Source of the DNA: Aurantiochytrium sp. KH105
Lineage: Eukaryota > Sar > Bigyra > Thraustochytrida > Thraustochytriidae
Length of the DNA: 64,000 bases
Direction of reading: 5' to 3'
NCBI GenBank assembly: GCA_003116975.1
Contig: BGKB01000127.1
Span: 1 to 64,000, forward strand
Each line of letters starts with the position of its first letter. The stretch's first letter is position 1. A model generated the notes under the pieces. The model was not told the origin of the DNA. It saw only the letters and a program-made list of their open reading frames with translations, and searched no databases. The position numbers and the translations under genes are program-made. Shown in pieces: positions 20,001 to 27,690 of the stretch.

Positions 20001-20703
20001 CAAGTCGGCCAAGCTCACTATTGCCGACCTCATTGCCACTGTCCCCCGCATTGTGGCCCGCCACTACTCGATTGCCTCGTCGCAAAAGCTTCACCCGACT
20101 TCGGTGCACCTCCTCGTTGTCGCTGTCGACTGGGTCACTCCCTCGGGCAAGAAGCGCTACGGTGCGGCCACTCGCTTCCTCAACTCGCTCGACGCCAGCA
20201 AGCAGCCCCGCGTCACCGTCGATGTCATTAGCTCTGTTCTCCGTCTGCCCGAGACCCACGACTCGGCGCTCATCCTCACCGGTCTCGGTACGGGTCTCGC
20301 GCCCTTCCGCGCCTTTGTCCAGGAGCGCAAGTGGCTCAAGGAGCAGGGCCACGCCGTTGGTCCCATCCGTCTCTACTTTGGTGCTCGCCACCGCAAGGAA
20401 GAGTACCTTTACGGCGACGAGTGGGATGCCTACCAAGCCGAGGGTCTTGTCGACCTCTGCCTTGCCTTTTCGCGCGACCAGCCCGAAAAGATCTATGTCC
20501 AGACTCGCATGAACGAGGACAAGCTTGTCCTTCGCGATCTTCTCGCCAACCACGATGCCCACGCCTACATGTGCGGTCCCGTGTGGCCCGTTCCTGACGT
20601 CAGCAACGCGCTCGGCGTCGCCATGTCCGCGACTGACGAGGCTGATCTCGAGGCGGTGGAGAAGCTCAAAAAGGCTGGCCGCTACCTGCTCGAGGTCTAC
20701 TAA
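17044..20703 (+). CDS. MET10: Sulfite reductase (NADPH) alpha subunit, flavoprotein with PFOR-like N-terminus (1219 aa)
   Basis: Supplies electrons from NADPH through FAD to the flavodoxin/siroheme beta subunit encoded at 7708-13014. The C-terminal third is a ferredoxin-NADP reductase-type module: the FAD-binding RHYSIASS motif at about residue 1006, the NADPH-binding GLGTGLAPFRAF near 1075-1087, the CGPVWPVPDV segment near 1172, and a C-terminal aromatic residue (LLEVY). About residues 160-560 form a PFOR-like domain that is paralogous to the N-terminus of the beta subunit. The first 25 residues include a short hydrophobic run (GILQLAGGILFGGFALYKM), which could be a membrane anchor and is not standard for yeast Met10 (1035 aa). 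The start is the first ATG after a CAG-repeat leader, in CCACCATGG context. Codon use is strongly C-ending, suggesting high expression. Confidence 0.93.
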   Translation: MGKGQGEMEGILQLAGGILFGGFALYKMTKEDKKAAGAKSSSDAKAPLVSVDQKPAVKVPAVLASGNNATPQNQDDLPSWVSRKAAPEQAAAPKATEEAKKQTVDDDLRSSVSSASDDSEEYIPSWMSRKDPKTRPEEVSGVVIPASNASTLESTSQNYAGGASQVTSVNHAVARVAQARSDVVFVYPAAGTSYLGSTLDKTAGEAQILEMETRPGAGAAVAGAAAGGSRVTILATSASVKAMLPSLFDMAAKSLPVVIHVAALAVGDTDLAVGQDLTEVMTARDTGVVMLASATAEETQETALAAHALAEARGKPVLHFFDGARSLQQLTPVRLAPPSILAAPAQPAALAQPAAFEYSGSKTAEAVIVTMGAPSAVVEEAVSARSGHHADLAGVLRVRMLRPWSVSDLVSALPASTRRICVVDQAGALAPLFEEVAASIHSEAWTSTRPLPLLLSVRLPALVDGFTPAMAHTILNNVLSARPQMSLGAELVHASVNIDQARPAGTGRAIVALAAGGEGAASQIRAAATALASQTSSQVLVTEDPYAGDEGIVRAEIRVGGAARRLAESYAVQEADVVVLEQRALQGAGLLAAELLRDNGVVVVLPDASRRGQDQLSAHIELPAEVRNELSRKSARLVTVDAYAFLRDAAERSAEPVPVATLHAAEKWMALVAALYQCEGPERFSAQLVGQLRGALQGSARSALGSALGDALVTGVSRVEGYLTDNGAALREVSFGGPHAYMPRMQTVGNGGLHIDAVEASSFGSSQFGAMSPIPHARGAVRDANLHFVPRFKVAAPEESKAARVGAPEEITRLPRHQAALPLIFPSAYSKTDAIKPASREKAYQVRLTRKDRLTPPEYSRDIFHLEFDISDTDIQYRIGDALGVYPENDEAEVDAFIREYGLDPEEFVSFPSRDGKVEIKSVRNILISELDIFGKPAKRFYCALAGFASSRYEHLKLMHTGTDDSEAFKLGTYETVRFADLLLQYKSAKLTIADLIATVPRIVARHYSIASSQKLHPTSVHLLVVAVDWVTPSGKKRYGAATRFLNSLDASKQPRVTVDVISSVLRLPETHDSALILTGLGTGLAPFRAFVQERKWLKEQGHAVGPIRLYFGARHRKEEYLYGDEWDAYQAEGLVDLCLAFSRDQPEKIYVQTRMNEDKLVLRDLLANHDAHAYMCGPVWPVPDVSNALGVAMSATDEADLEAVEKLKKAGRYLLEVY

Positions 20704-21012
20704 GAACAAGCAAAGTAAACTTTATAACATCAATACATACCCTGCGTCTATTTCATTTCGCTTTTCTGATCGACTTTCGAAAACATCGTCGTGCACATCC
20801 TGCGACGAGGAACCTTGGCCGTTTGGCTCCTTGACGTTGTTTTTTACAACAACTATAAAAAGTTGTCAATTGAACATCGTTGCAGCATCAACATGCATGC
20901 ACCCTGTCGCACAGGATGCAAGGCTTCGAGGATACTGAAAAGAGCCAAGTTCGTTCTGTTTTCTTCAGCCAGGCCAGAATACGTGCTTGTTGACAACTGG
21001 GACTCCCTGGCT

Positions 21013-21043
21013 AAATTTCGTTCGGTCTAACCGAACGAAATTT
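21013..21043. repeat. Perfect 14-bp inverted repeat with 3-nt loop
   Basis: The left arm AAATTTCGTTCGGT (21013-21026) and right arm ACCGAACGAAATTT (21030-21043) are exact reverse complements around CTA. The arms share the CCGAACGAAAT core of the nearby terminal inverted repeats. It could be two abutting element ends or a transcript-end hairpin. Confidence 0.85.
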
Positions 21044-21082
21044 TCGGCGAAATAGTTTCCCCGATCCCGTGGCAGGCTGGGT

Positions 21083-21391
21083 CAGTGAGACCGAACGAAA
21101 TCTCTGGCAAACACGCGAGGCATTACACTTCCAATCAGTTTTAAATCTTGCCGATTGGCCAGATGGTTTCCACGGTGCCCTCGCACCCCTCTGCAAGTTT
21201 GCAGGCAAATTCTTCCGGTGGAAGGGTTGTTGTTCTTCTGCAAAGTTGGGTGCCGTGAGGCCGAACTTACGACCGCAGTCCGGCAAATCTTAATCGTCCG
21301 AGCACAACGCAATTTGGAATTTTGCTAGGCGAAACACATGTAACACAGTCTTAGTCATATTACTCCTAATGAATTTCGTTCGGTCTCACTG
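21083..21391. mobile_element. Candidate MITE (non-autonomous DNA transposon), 309 bp
   Basis: Perfect 19-bp terminal inverted repeats: CAGTGAGACCGAACGAAAT at 21083-21101 and its reverse complement at 21373-21391. The CAGTG end is common among Tc1/mariner-like and some other cut-and-paste elements, but the flanks (GT on the left, TA on the right) do not show a clean target-site duplication. The interior has no coding capacity. A degenerate internal copy of the end (GTGAGGCCGAACTTA, about 21255) and further end-like motifs outside suggest nested or eroded copies. Assignment as a MITE is inference from structure only. Confidence 0.5.
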
Positions 21392-22003
21392 TATCGGTCT
21401 ATTCTGATCAAATAGGCCACTTATCCGCCGCCTTCCCCCAAATCTAGTTTTCCCTACCCCTTGGCCAAAACTGGTTCCCCAGACTTTAAACTTTGGCACA
21501 GCAATCTAAGGGTATATGTCCTTACCTGCGCTTACTTTCGAGGCGCGCGAGCTAGTTTTGAGTGCGCTTGAAGGGATCGCGCAAATGAAATTTCGTTCGG
21601 TTTTTCGTTCGGTTTCTTGTGGCTAGCCAGGGGTATCGTTTGAAGACTATACTAGAGCGAGATCTCGTCGTCATAGACGGCTTCTTCTCTTTTTTTTTTG
21701 CGGTGTTGAGCCAGACCCCATGATCCTTGATGGCTAACAAAACTACAAGAGTAAAAACTCGTTTTGCGAGGTCGAGCACGCCCTAATGAGCTTGACAGCC
21801 ACAAACGAAGTAGAGGCCTTGACTGTACCGAAATCCATCGTCGCATTCTTTTTTTTTTTTACATCTGACGCCTTAGAAAAAGAAAAAAGCACGTGTAAAA
21901 GCTATGTTTCGGTATTTGGATGCGACTGACAATCTCTCGAATGAACATACATATTTGATTAGCAATTTTCTCTCACCTCTCTTTTGAAATTCCCTCTCTT
22001 TTT

Positions 22004-23017
22004 TTAGAGCTTGGCTCCACTTTTGGGCAAAGTCGCCTTGTCGGAGCAAATGAGGACGGCCTTACCCTTGACCTTGCGGTCCATGAGGTCGCGAAGAGCC
22101 TTGCCAGCGTCCTTGAGCGGGTAGGTCTGCGTCACGAGCGGCTTGATTTTGCCCTTGGCGACCCAGTCAAGAATCACCTCGATATTGCGCGCATTCAACT
22201 CGGGTTCAATATTGGTAAAGGCACCCCAAAAGACACCGACAATAGACGCTCCCTTGAGCAGCGCCAAGTTCAGCGGAATGCGAGGAATCTCGCCCGCCGC
22301 AAAACCGATCACCAGGTAGCGACCCTTCCACGCAAGCGAGCGCACCGCAGGCTCGGCAAATCGATCGCCCACAGGATCATACACGACGTCGACGCCACGA
22401 CCCTTGGTAATCTCGCGAACGCGCGCCTTCAAATCCTCTTCCGCGTAGTTGATGAGGTGGTCCGCGCCGTACGAGCGGCAAACCTCGAGCTTTTCCTGCG
22501 TCGACGCCGCAGCAATCACCTTGGCGCCCATGGCCTTGGCAATGTCAACAGCCGCAATGCCGACGCCACCCGCAGCGCCAAGAACCAGCACGGTCTCGCC
22601 GGGCTGAAGCTGCGCGCGCTGCTCAAACGCATGGTACGTCGTACCGTACGTCATCATGACACCGCTCGCCGTTGCGTCGTCGACACCAGCCGGCACAGGA
22701 ATGAGCTTCTCCGCAGGGACGATTACCTGCTCCGCAAAGGAGCCCCAGCCGGTCATGCCCAGCACACGGTCCCCCACCTTGAAGTTCTTGACGCCGGCGC
22801 CCACCTTGCTCACCACACCGGAGCACTCACCACCGGGAGCAAACGGCATCTCTGGCTTGAACTGGTACTTGCCCTGGATAATGAGCGTGTCCGGGAAGTT
22901 GACGCCAGCGCACCGCACGTCCATCACGACCTCATTGTCTCCCGGGGCACGATCAGGGAGTTCGCCCAGGGCCAGGTCTTCCGGCGTGCAAAACTTGTCG
23001 ACCACAATGCCACGCAT
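22004..23017 (-). CDS. Quinone oxidoreductase / zeta-crystallin-like medium-chain reductase (337 aa)
   Basis: NADPH-dependent reductase of the zinc-free quinone oxidoreductase branch of the MDR family. The N-terminal GroES-like fold carries the typical CAGVNFPDTLIIQGKY segment, and the Rossmann domain shows GAAGGVGIAAVDIAKAMGAK for nucleotide binding. The end (KGKAVLI) is typical. The usual family length is 320-340 aa, so I placed the start at MRGIVVDKF (23017). An in-frame ATG at 23176 would add 53 Ser-, Gln- and Arg-rich residues that might serve as a mitochondrial presequence; the sequence alone does not decide. It is divergent from the HIBCH-like gene. The substrate is unknown: quinones or enal/enone lipid products are plausible. 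Confidence 0.88.
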   Translation of the reverse strand: MRGIVVDKFCTPEDLALGELPDRAPGDNEVVMDVRCAGVNFPDTLIIQGKYQFKPEMPFAPGGECSGVVSKVGAGVKNFKVGDRVLGMTGWGSFAEQVIVPAEKLIPVPAGVDDATASGVMMTYGTTYHAFEQRAQLQPGETVLVLGAAGGVGIAAVDIAKAMGAKVIAAASTQEKLEVCRSYGADHLINYAEEDLKARVREITKGRGVDVVYDPVGDRFAEPAVRSLAWKGRYLVIGFAAGEIPRIPLNLALLKGASIVGVFWGAFTNIEPELNARNIEVILDWVAKGKIKPLVTQTYPLKDAGKALRDLMDRKVKGKAVLICSDKATLPKSGAKL

Positions 23018-23694
23018 CTTCTTCGTCTTCTTGCCTTGCCTCGCTCGGCGCCGCAAGCCCTGTTGCTGCTGGTGGTGTTGCTTGCTGTTGCCGCTGCTGC
23101 TGCTGCTCTGCTGTCCTCCTCGCGTCGAGTCTCGCGCCGCTCGCGTCAGGCAAGATATCGGACTGCTGCTCTGCATGGTTTGCCTCTGGCTGACCGGCGC
23201 AAGAGCGGACTCGGAAGCGACCTCCTCTTTCAATACATTCTCAAGAACACAACTTGCAGAACGTCGTGTCCAGCGAAGCCAAATCAGAACAGCCCCCCTG
23301 CAGTGCTGCCGACACAGATGTTGATGAGCAGCCATGGCAGCCATTCTTTGGCACTTTGGACCCTCGGGGATCGATCGATTGGCGATCGCCTCGGCAGGGA
23401 TGAAAACGCGGCCTCTCGCGACGCGCAGAACCGCATGCAAGAGCAAGCAAGCGAGCAAGCAAGCGAGCAAGCAAGCTCGCAGCTGCAGAGGCCGCCGTGG
23501 CGTTGCGTTGGCCCTGAGCGAGTAGGGGAGGGGGGCGCCGACACGTCTGTGCGTCCGACGCGAGGGGCCGGACTCGGTCAGCTGCAAATAATACCTCGAT
23601 AGATAGATAGATAGCACTTGCTTGCTGCAACGCCGCCAGAACTCGAGAGCCCTGTGAGGCGAGCGAGGAAAGCGGGAAAGGTCTTGCAAGAAAG
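23018..23694. other. Divergent promoter region with CAAG/CGAG-type repeats
   Basis: Shared upstream region of the quinone oxidoreductase (-) and HIBCH-like (+) genes. It holds a CAG/CTG-rich part next to the reductase start, a GCAAGCAAGCGAGCAAGC tract at about 23440-23475 (sense for HIBCH), and a short GATA run at about 23600-23614. No separate gene is recognised. Confidence 0.6.
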
Positions 23695-24846
23695 ATGGCG
23701 GCCGAGACGCTCGTGCGCTGCGAGGACCTGGCCGAGGGCATCGTGGAGGTGCAGCTTGCGCGACCGGCCAAGTTCAACTCGCTCAACTTGGACATGATCA
23801 AGCCGCTCCAGACATGGTTCGCAACGTGGCGAGACGCAGAACCCGCGCAGCGACCACGCTGCATTCTGCTGACCGGCGAGGGCAAGGCCTTTTGCGCAGG
23901 CGGCGACGTGGTGACCGCACGCACAAGCGCACTCAGCGGGCCTGGCGGCCGCGAGCATGCGGACTTCTTTTACGAGGAATATAGACTCAACGCGCTCATT
24001 GGCGAGATGGCTCAGCCCGGACCCAATGGAGTTGACCAGGTATCCGTCTGGGATGGAGTCACCATGGGCGGTGGCGTTGGTCTCAGCATTCATGGTCGCT
24101 ACCGCGTTGCCACAGAAAAGACCGTCTTTGCCATGCCTGAGGGCGGCATTGGCTTTCTGCCGGATGTCGGCGCCACATTTGCTTTGCCGCGTCTCCCCGT
24201 GGGTCCCGAGGTTGGTCTCTACGTTGCTCTCACGGGCGCGCGACTTGGCGCGGCCGACTGTCTCTGGGCAGGCATTGCCACGCATGCCATGCGCGCAGAA
24301 AAACTCCCAGAGCTACGGGAAGCACTCGTCCGCTCCGCCTCGACGGGTACTTCGGTCCAGGCCGTCTTAGACGCGCTCCCATCTTGGGACGGTCCTTCTC
24401 CGTCATCGTCCTCGCTTGCCACCAACGCTGCAGACTTGCGCCGTATCTTCAAGCTTAAGCAGCCCTCGATTTCTTCCATTTGCACGGCCTTGCGCGAGAC
24501 CAAGACACCGTGGGCAGAGCAAACGCTTGCACTCCTCGACGCGAGGTCCCCGACATCGCTCGCACTCACGCTTCGTGCCTTTCAGCTCAATGCGCAACCT
24601 CACGTTACGCTATTCGATGCTCTCGTTGCGGAATACCGCGTCGTGCAGTGTCTCGTGCGTGACACAAGGAGCGATTTCTTTGAAGGCGTCAGGGCTGTCC
24701 TCGTAGACAAGGACAACGAGCCACGCTGGAACGACCGAGTTCCTTCTGCAGATCAGATTGACGCCTATTTTGCCTCTCCTCTTCCAGATGATCATCTCGG
24801 CGGCGATCTTCGCCCTCTTCTGCCAAAAACGCGTGCATCTTTGTAG
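23695..24846 (+). CDS. HIBCH: 3-hydroxyisobutyryl-CoA hydrolase-like protein (crotonase fold, 383 aa)
   Basis: Member of the enoyl-CoA hydratase/isomerase superfamily, HIBCH branch, which cleaves 3-hydroxyisobutyryl-CoA in valine breakdown. Evidence: the oxyanion-hole segment GEGKAFCAGGDV at about residues 64-75, the DGVTMGGGVGLSIHGRYRVAT block, and the HIBCH-typical MPEGGIGFLPDVGATF followed by LTGARLGAADCLWAGIATH. The length agrees with human HIBCH (386 aa) and plant CHY1. I see no mitochondrial presequence (it starts MAAETLVRCEDL) and the C-terminus is RASL, not a canonical peroxisomal signal, so the location is unclear. The start is the first in-frame ATG, in AAGATGG context. Confidence 0.88.
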   Translation: MAAETLVRCEDLAEGIVEVQLARPAKFNSLNLDMIKPLQTWFATWRDAEPAQRPRCILLTGEGKAFCAGGDVVTARTSALSGPGGREHADFFYEEYRLNALIGEMAQPGPNGVDQVSVWDGVTMGGGVGLSIHGRYRVATEKTVFAMPEGGIGFLPDVGATFALPRLPVGPEVGLYVALTGARLGAADCLWAGIATHAMRAEKLPELREALVRSASTGTSVQAVLDALPSWDGPSPSSSSLATNAADLRRIFKLKQPSISSICTALRETKTPWAEQTLALLDARSPTSLALTLRAFQLNAQPHVTLFDALVAEYRVVQCLVRDTRSDFFEGVRAVLVDKDNEPRWNDRVPSADQIDAYFASPLPDDHLGGDLRPLLPKTRASL

Positions 24847-25628
24847 AGTTGCCGTCAGTTTGCGTAAAATAAGACCTAACAGAAAAAGCAGAGAGAAATT
24901 TCCCTATGGCAGATTGACGCGACGCAGCGGGACGGCTGGCGGTCAGCCAGCAGCTACTTGGCCAAGCAACTATGATGACAGACAGCTTCACACGAAAGCC
25001 ACACTTATCTGCCTTGGAGCTACATTGAGACCCGACTGGCCGCCAAAAAAACAAACACGAAAAAAAACCAAAGCCCATCTGGCTTCCCACAGGGCCGGAT
25101 GGATCGCGCTTTTCCCAACAGCCAGCAGCCAGCTGGGTGCATACCATCCACGACGCGTCAAACCACCCTTTCGCATCCCGGACGCTGCCGCACATGTTGC
25201 GCGATGCTTGCCCGCTCGCGCCCATGTTTTCTTTGTCCTATCGAAACTGAAATCCTAGCATCGGAAGTGGACGCAGGGCCGCAGGCGACGTCCGGGCGAT
25301 GATGCGCGCCTTTTGCCTCGCGCTCTTGTCGTCCTGGCTGGTAGCAGAGCCCTCGCCTCGCCTTCGGACGCCGCCCCCTCGGGCCCTTACAGTGTCCAAG
25401 TTACTACTACTGTACAAACGAGGCAGTCAGTCAGTCCGTCGCTGGCCGTCCCTCTTTTATGATAGGCCTTGCTCCTACTAGTATTGTTGGGGGGAAAGCG
25501 GAGCGCTGGCGCCGGCAAACCTCGAATCCGACGCGCGTGAGCACAGCCGCGACAAGCAAGCAAGTAGCAGCTGCAGCAGTGGCAGCGGCGCAGGCGCGAA
25601 GGGACGCACGTCGAACACGAACGGCACG
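24847..25628. other. Spacer upstream of the first acyl-CoA dehydrogenase
   Basis: No gene recognised. The last 120 bp or so (from about 25510) is homologous to the leader of the second dehydrogenase copy and includes the CAAGCAAGCAAG tract near 25553, so it is probably the transcribed 5' leader. Confidence 0.6.
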
Positions 25629-26987
25629 ATGGTGCTCGCCGAGGCGATGAACGAGGCCGACTTTGAGGCGCTCAAGAAAAAGGTGTGGAAGTTCATGCAC
25701 GAGTACATTTACCCGAACGAGCAGCTCTTCGCAGAGCAGAACAAGGCCATGGAGCACCTGCCCGCTGACCAGTGGACGTACGCGCCCATCCTCAAGGAGC
25801 TCATGGCTGTCGCCAAGAAGCAGGGACTCTGGAACCTCTGGCTGCCCAATGACACGGCCCGTCTTGCTGGCGAAGGATACGAGGGCGCCGGACTCAACAA
25901 CGCCCAGTACGCTGAGATCTGCGAAATTCTCGGCACAAGCTCCCATATGGAGTTCGCCGCCGAGTGCACCAACTCCTCGTCCCCGGATACGGGCAACATG
26001 GAGACCATTGCGCGCTACGGTAACGAAGCCCAAAAGAAGAAATGGCTCAAGCCTCTTCTCGATGGCGACATCAAGTCTGCCTTTGCCATGACCGAGCCCG
26101 GCGTCGCAAGCAGTGATGCCAGTAACATCAGCATCAGTATCGAGAAGCGCGGCGGACACTACATCATTAACGGCCGCAAGTGGTGGATCACGGGCTCGGG
26201 ATCCAGCCAGTGCAAGATCTACATTCTCATGGGCAAGACCGACCCCACGGCCTCTCCCTTTCGGCAGCAGTCCATGATCCTTGTTCCGGCCGATACGCCC
26301 GGCATCACCGTCGTGCGCCCCATGCAGACCTTTGGCGACTCCGATGCGCCCAAGGGTCACATGGAGCTTCTCTTTGAGGACGTGTGCGTTCCCGTCGAGA
26401 ACGTGCTTGCCAAGGAAGGCATGGGCTTTGAGATCTCGCAGGGCCGTCTCGGTCCTGGCCGCATTCATCACTGCATGCGCTTGATCGGTTCTGCGGAGCG
26501 CGCCATCGCCGCCATGTGTAACCGAGCCGAGTCTCGCGTCGCCTTTGGCAAGAAGCTCTCCGAGTTTGACACTGTCCTTCAGGACATTGCACAATGCCGC
26601 GCGGAGCTCGATATGGCGCGCATGCTTGTGCGTCACACCGCGCACCTCCTCGACGTGCAGGGCAACCTCAAGATCCGCAAGGAGCTTTCTATGTGCAAGG
26701 CCGTCGTCCCCAGCGTCGTCCAGCGCATTTGCGATCGCGCCATGCAGGTGCACGGCGCCATGGGCCTTTCACAAGATAGCTTCCTCTCCATGGCCTTTTC
26801 TGGCGCGCGCTGGCTTCGTTTTGCCGATGGACCTGATGAGGTCCACTGGCGCACAGTCGGTCGTCTTGAACTTCGCGACCAGAAGCGCAGAGACGATTCG
26901 CTCTACGATCTTCCGGGCTACACCCGTCGCGGCGCGCCGCACTCCAAGAACCCGCCCACGGACCCGGACTTTCTTGCCAAGCTCTAA
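25629..26987 (+). CDS. Peroxisomal acyl-CoA dehydrogenase, ACAD10/11-like, copy A (452 aa)
   Basis: FAD-dependent alpha,beta-dehydrogenation of an acyl-CoA. It has the standard ACAD arrangement: N-terminal helical domain, mid-domain motif FAMTEPGVASSDASN (about 156-170), beta domain with NGRKWWITGSGS, and C-terminal helical domain with RVAFGKKLSEFDTVLQDIA and MQVHGAMGLSQ. Where MCAD-type enzymes carry the catalytic Glu loop, this protein has FADGPDEVHWR, as in the ACAD10/11 group. The protein ends in AKL, a canonical PTS1, so import into peroxisomes is expected; there is no N-terminal presequence. Copy B starts 2062 bp downstream. The substrate is not determined by sequence. Confidence 0.93.
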   Translation: MVLAEAMNEADFEALKKKVWKFMHEYIYPNEQLFAEQNKAMEHLPADQWTYAPILKELMAVAKKQGLWNLWLPNDTARLAGEGYEGAGLNNAQYAEICEILGTSSHMEFAAECTNSSSPDTGNMETIARYGNEAQKKKWLKPLLDGDIKSAFAMTEPGVASSDASNISISIEKRGGHYIINGRKWWITGSGSSQCKIYILMGKTDPTASPFRQQSMILVPADTPGITVVRPMQTFGDSDAPKGHMELLFEDVCVPVENVLAKEGMGFEISQGRLGPGRIHHCMRLIGSAERAIAAMCNRAESRVAFGKKLSEFDTVLQDIAQCRAELDMARMLVRHTAHLLDVQGNLKIRKELSMCKAVVPSVVQRICDRAMQVHGAMGLSQDSFLSMAFSGARWLRFADGPDEVHWRTVGRLELRDQKRRDDSLYDLPGYTRRGAPHSKNPPTDPDFLAKL

Positions 26988-27690
26988 TTTATGACATCAT
27001 GTGAAACTTGTTTGGAAAAAGCGACACCTTGTTGTATGGTGAAAGAAGAGAGCGACACCTTGTTGTTCTTCATCCTCACTTGCCAAGCTTTCGGATTGCG
27101 TAGATTCAGTCGATTCCAAGCACTCTCTAGACAGAGTCAAGAAAGAAGCCGCATCTCCGATTTACGAACAGCTCATTTCTTTTTGGTGTTACTTGCATTT
27201 GTCGTGCGTCGGTAAAACCTCTGGCTGTTCAATCGAGGAGGAACGTACGCTTTTATGATCTCAAGTAAAGTCAGACAGGTGAACGGCGGCCGACTGACTG
27301 TCATACACCAGTGTGGATGCGTGACCTCATCTTTTTCTTCCTCGCGGAGACACGTGCTCTGGCACTTTTTTCATGCAGTAACGCTGCCAGGTTGGTGGGC
27401 TTAGGTCATAACTAGGCCAAACTTACGAGTGGTTGCTTGTCGGTCATCTATCCACGCGCTTCTGCCCGCGCCTCGCCCCGCTCCCGGCCCCGCAGTCCAA
27501 CAGCCCCCAAGATACTACTGTGGAACCAGTCCGTCTCCATCGCCGGACTGTCCCCTCCTTTTCATTCGGAGGCCTCCGTGCAAACCTCGAATTCGACGAG
27601 CGTGAGCACGGCCACGACAAGCAAGCAAGCAAGCAAGGAAGAAACAAGTGCGCAGGCGCGAAGGGACGCACGTCGAGCTCGAACGGCACG
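26988..27690. other. Spacer between the tandem dehydrogenases
   Basis: No gene. Just after copy A are two units of the GCGACACCTTGTTGTT motif (about 27022-27068) that is expanded after copy B. The stretch from about 27573 to 27690 is homologous to the leader of copy A and contains a longer CAAG tract (about 27617-27636). Confidence 0.65.

Larger units (their letters stand above)
20704..22003. other. Convergent 3' spacer with dispersed TTCGTTCGGT motifs
   Basis: No protein gene is visible between the 3' ends of the sulfite reductase alpha gene (+) and the quinone oxidoreductase gene (-). Composition is nearer to balanced than in the genes. A 10-mer TTCGTTCGGT occurs six times in 600 bp: plus strand at 21017, 21375, 21592 and 21604, minus strand at 21030 and 21090. 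Two of these belong to the candidate MITE described separately and two form a near-perfect hairpin. Confidence 0.7.

Noticed and set aside
16543-20709. 1388-codon open frame antisense to the sulfite reductase alpha gene
   Set aside because: It is in exact codon register with the sense gene; sense codons TTA, CTA and TCA are nearly absent because of C/G-ending codon preference, so no antisense stops arise. The translation shows no domain.
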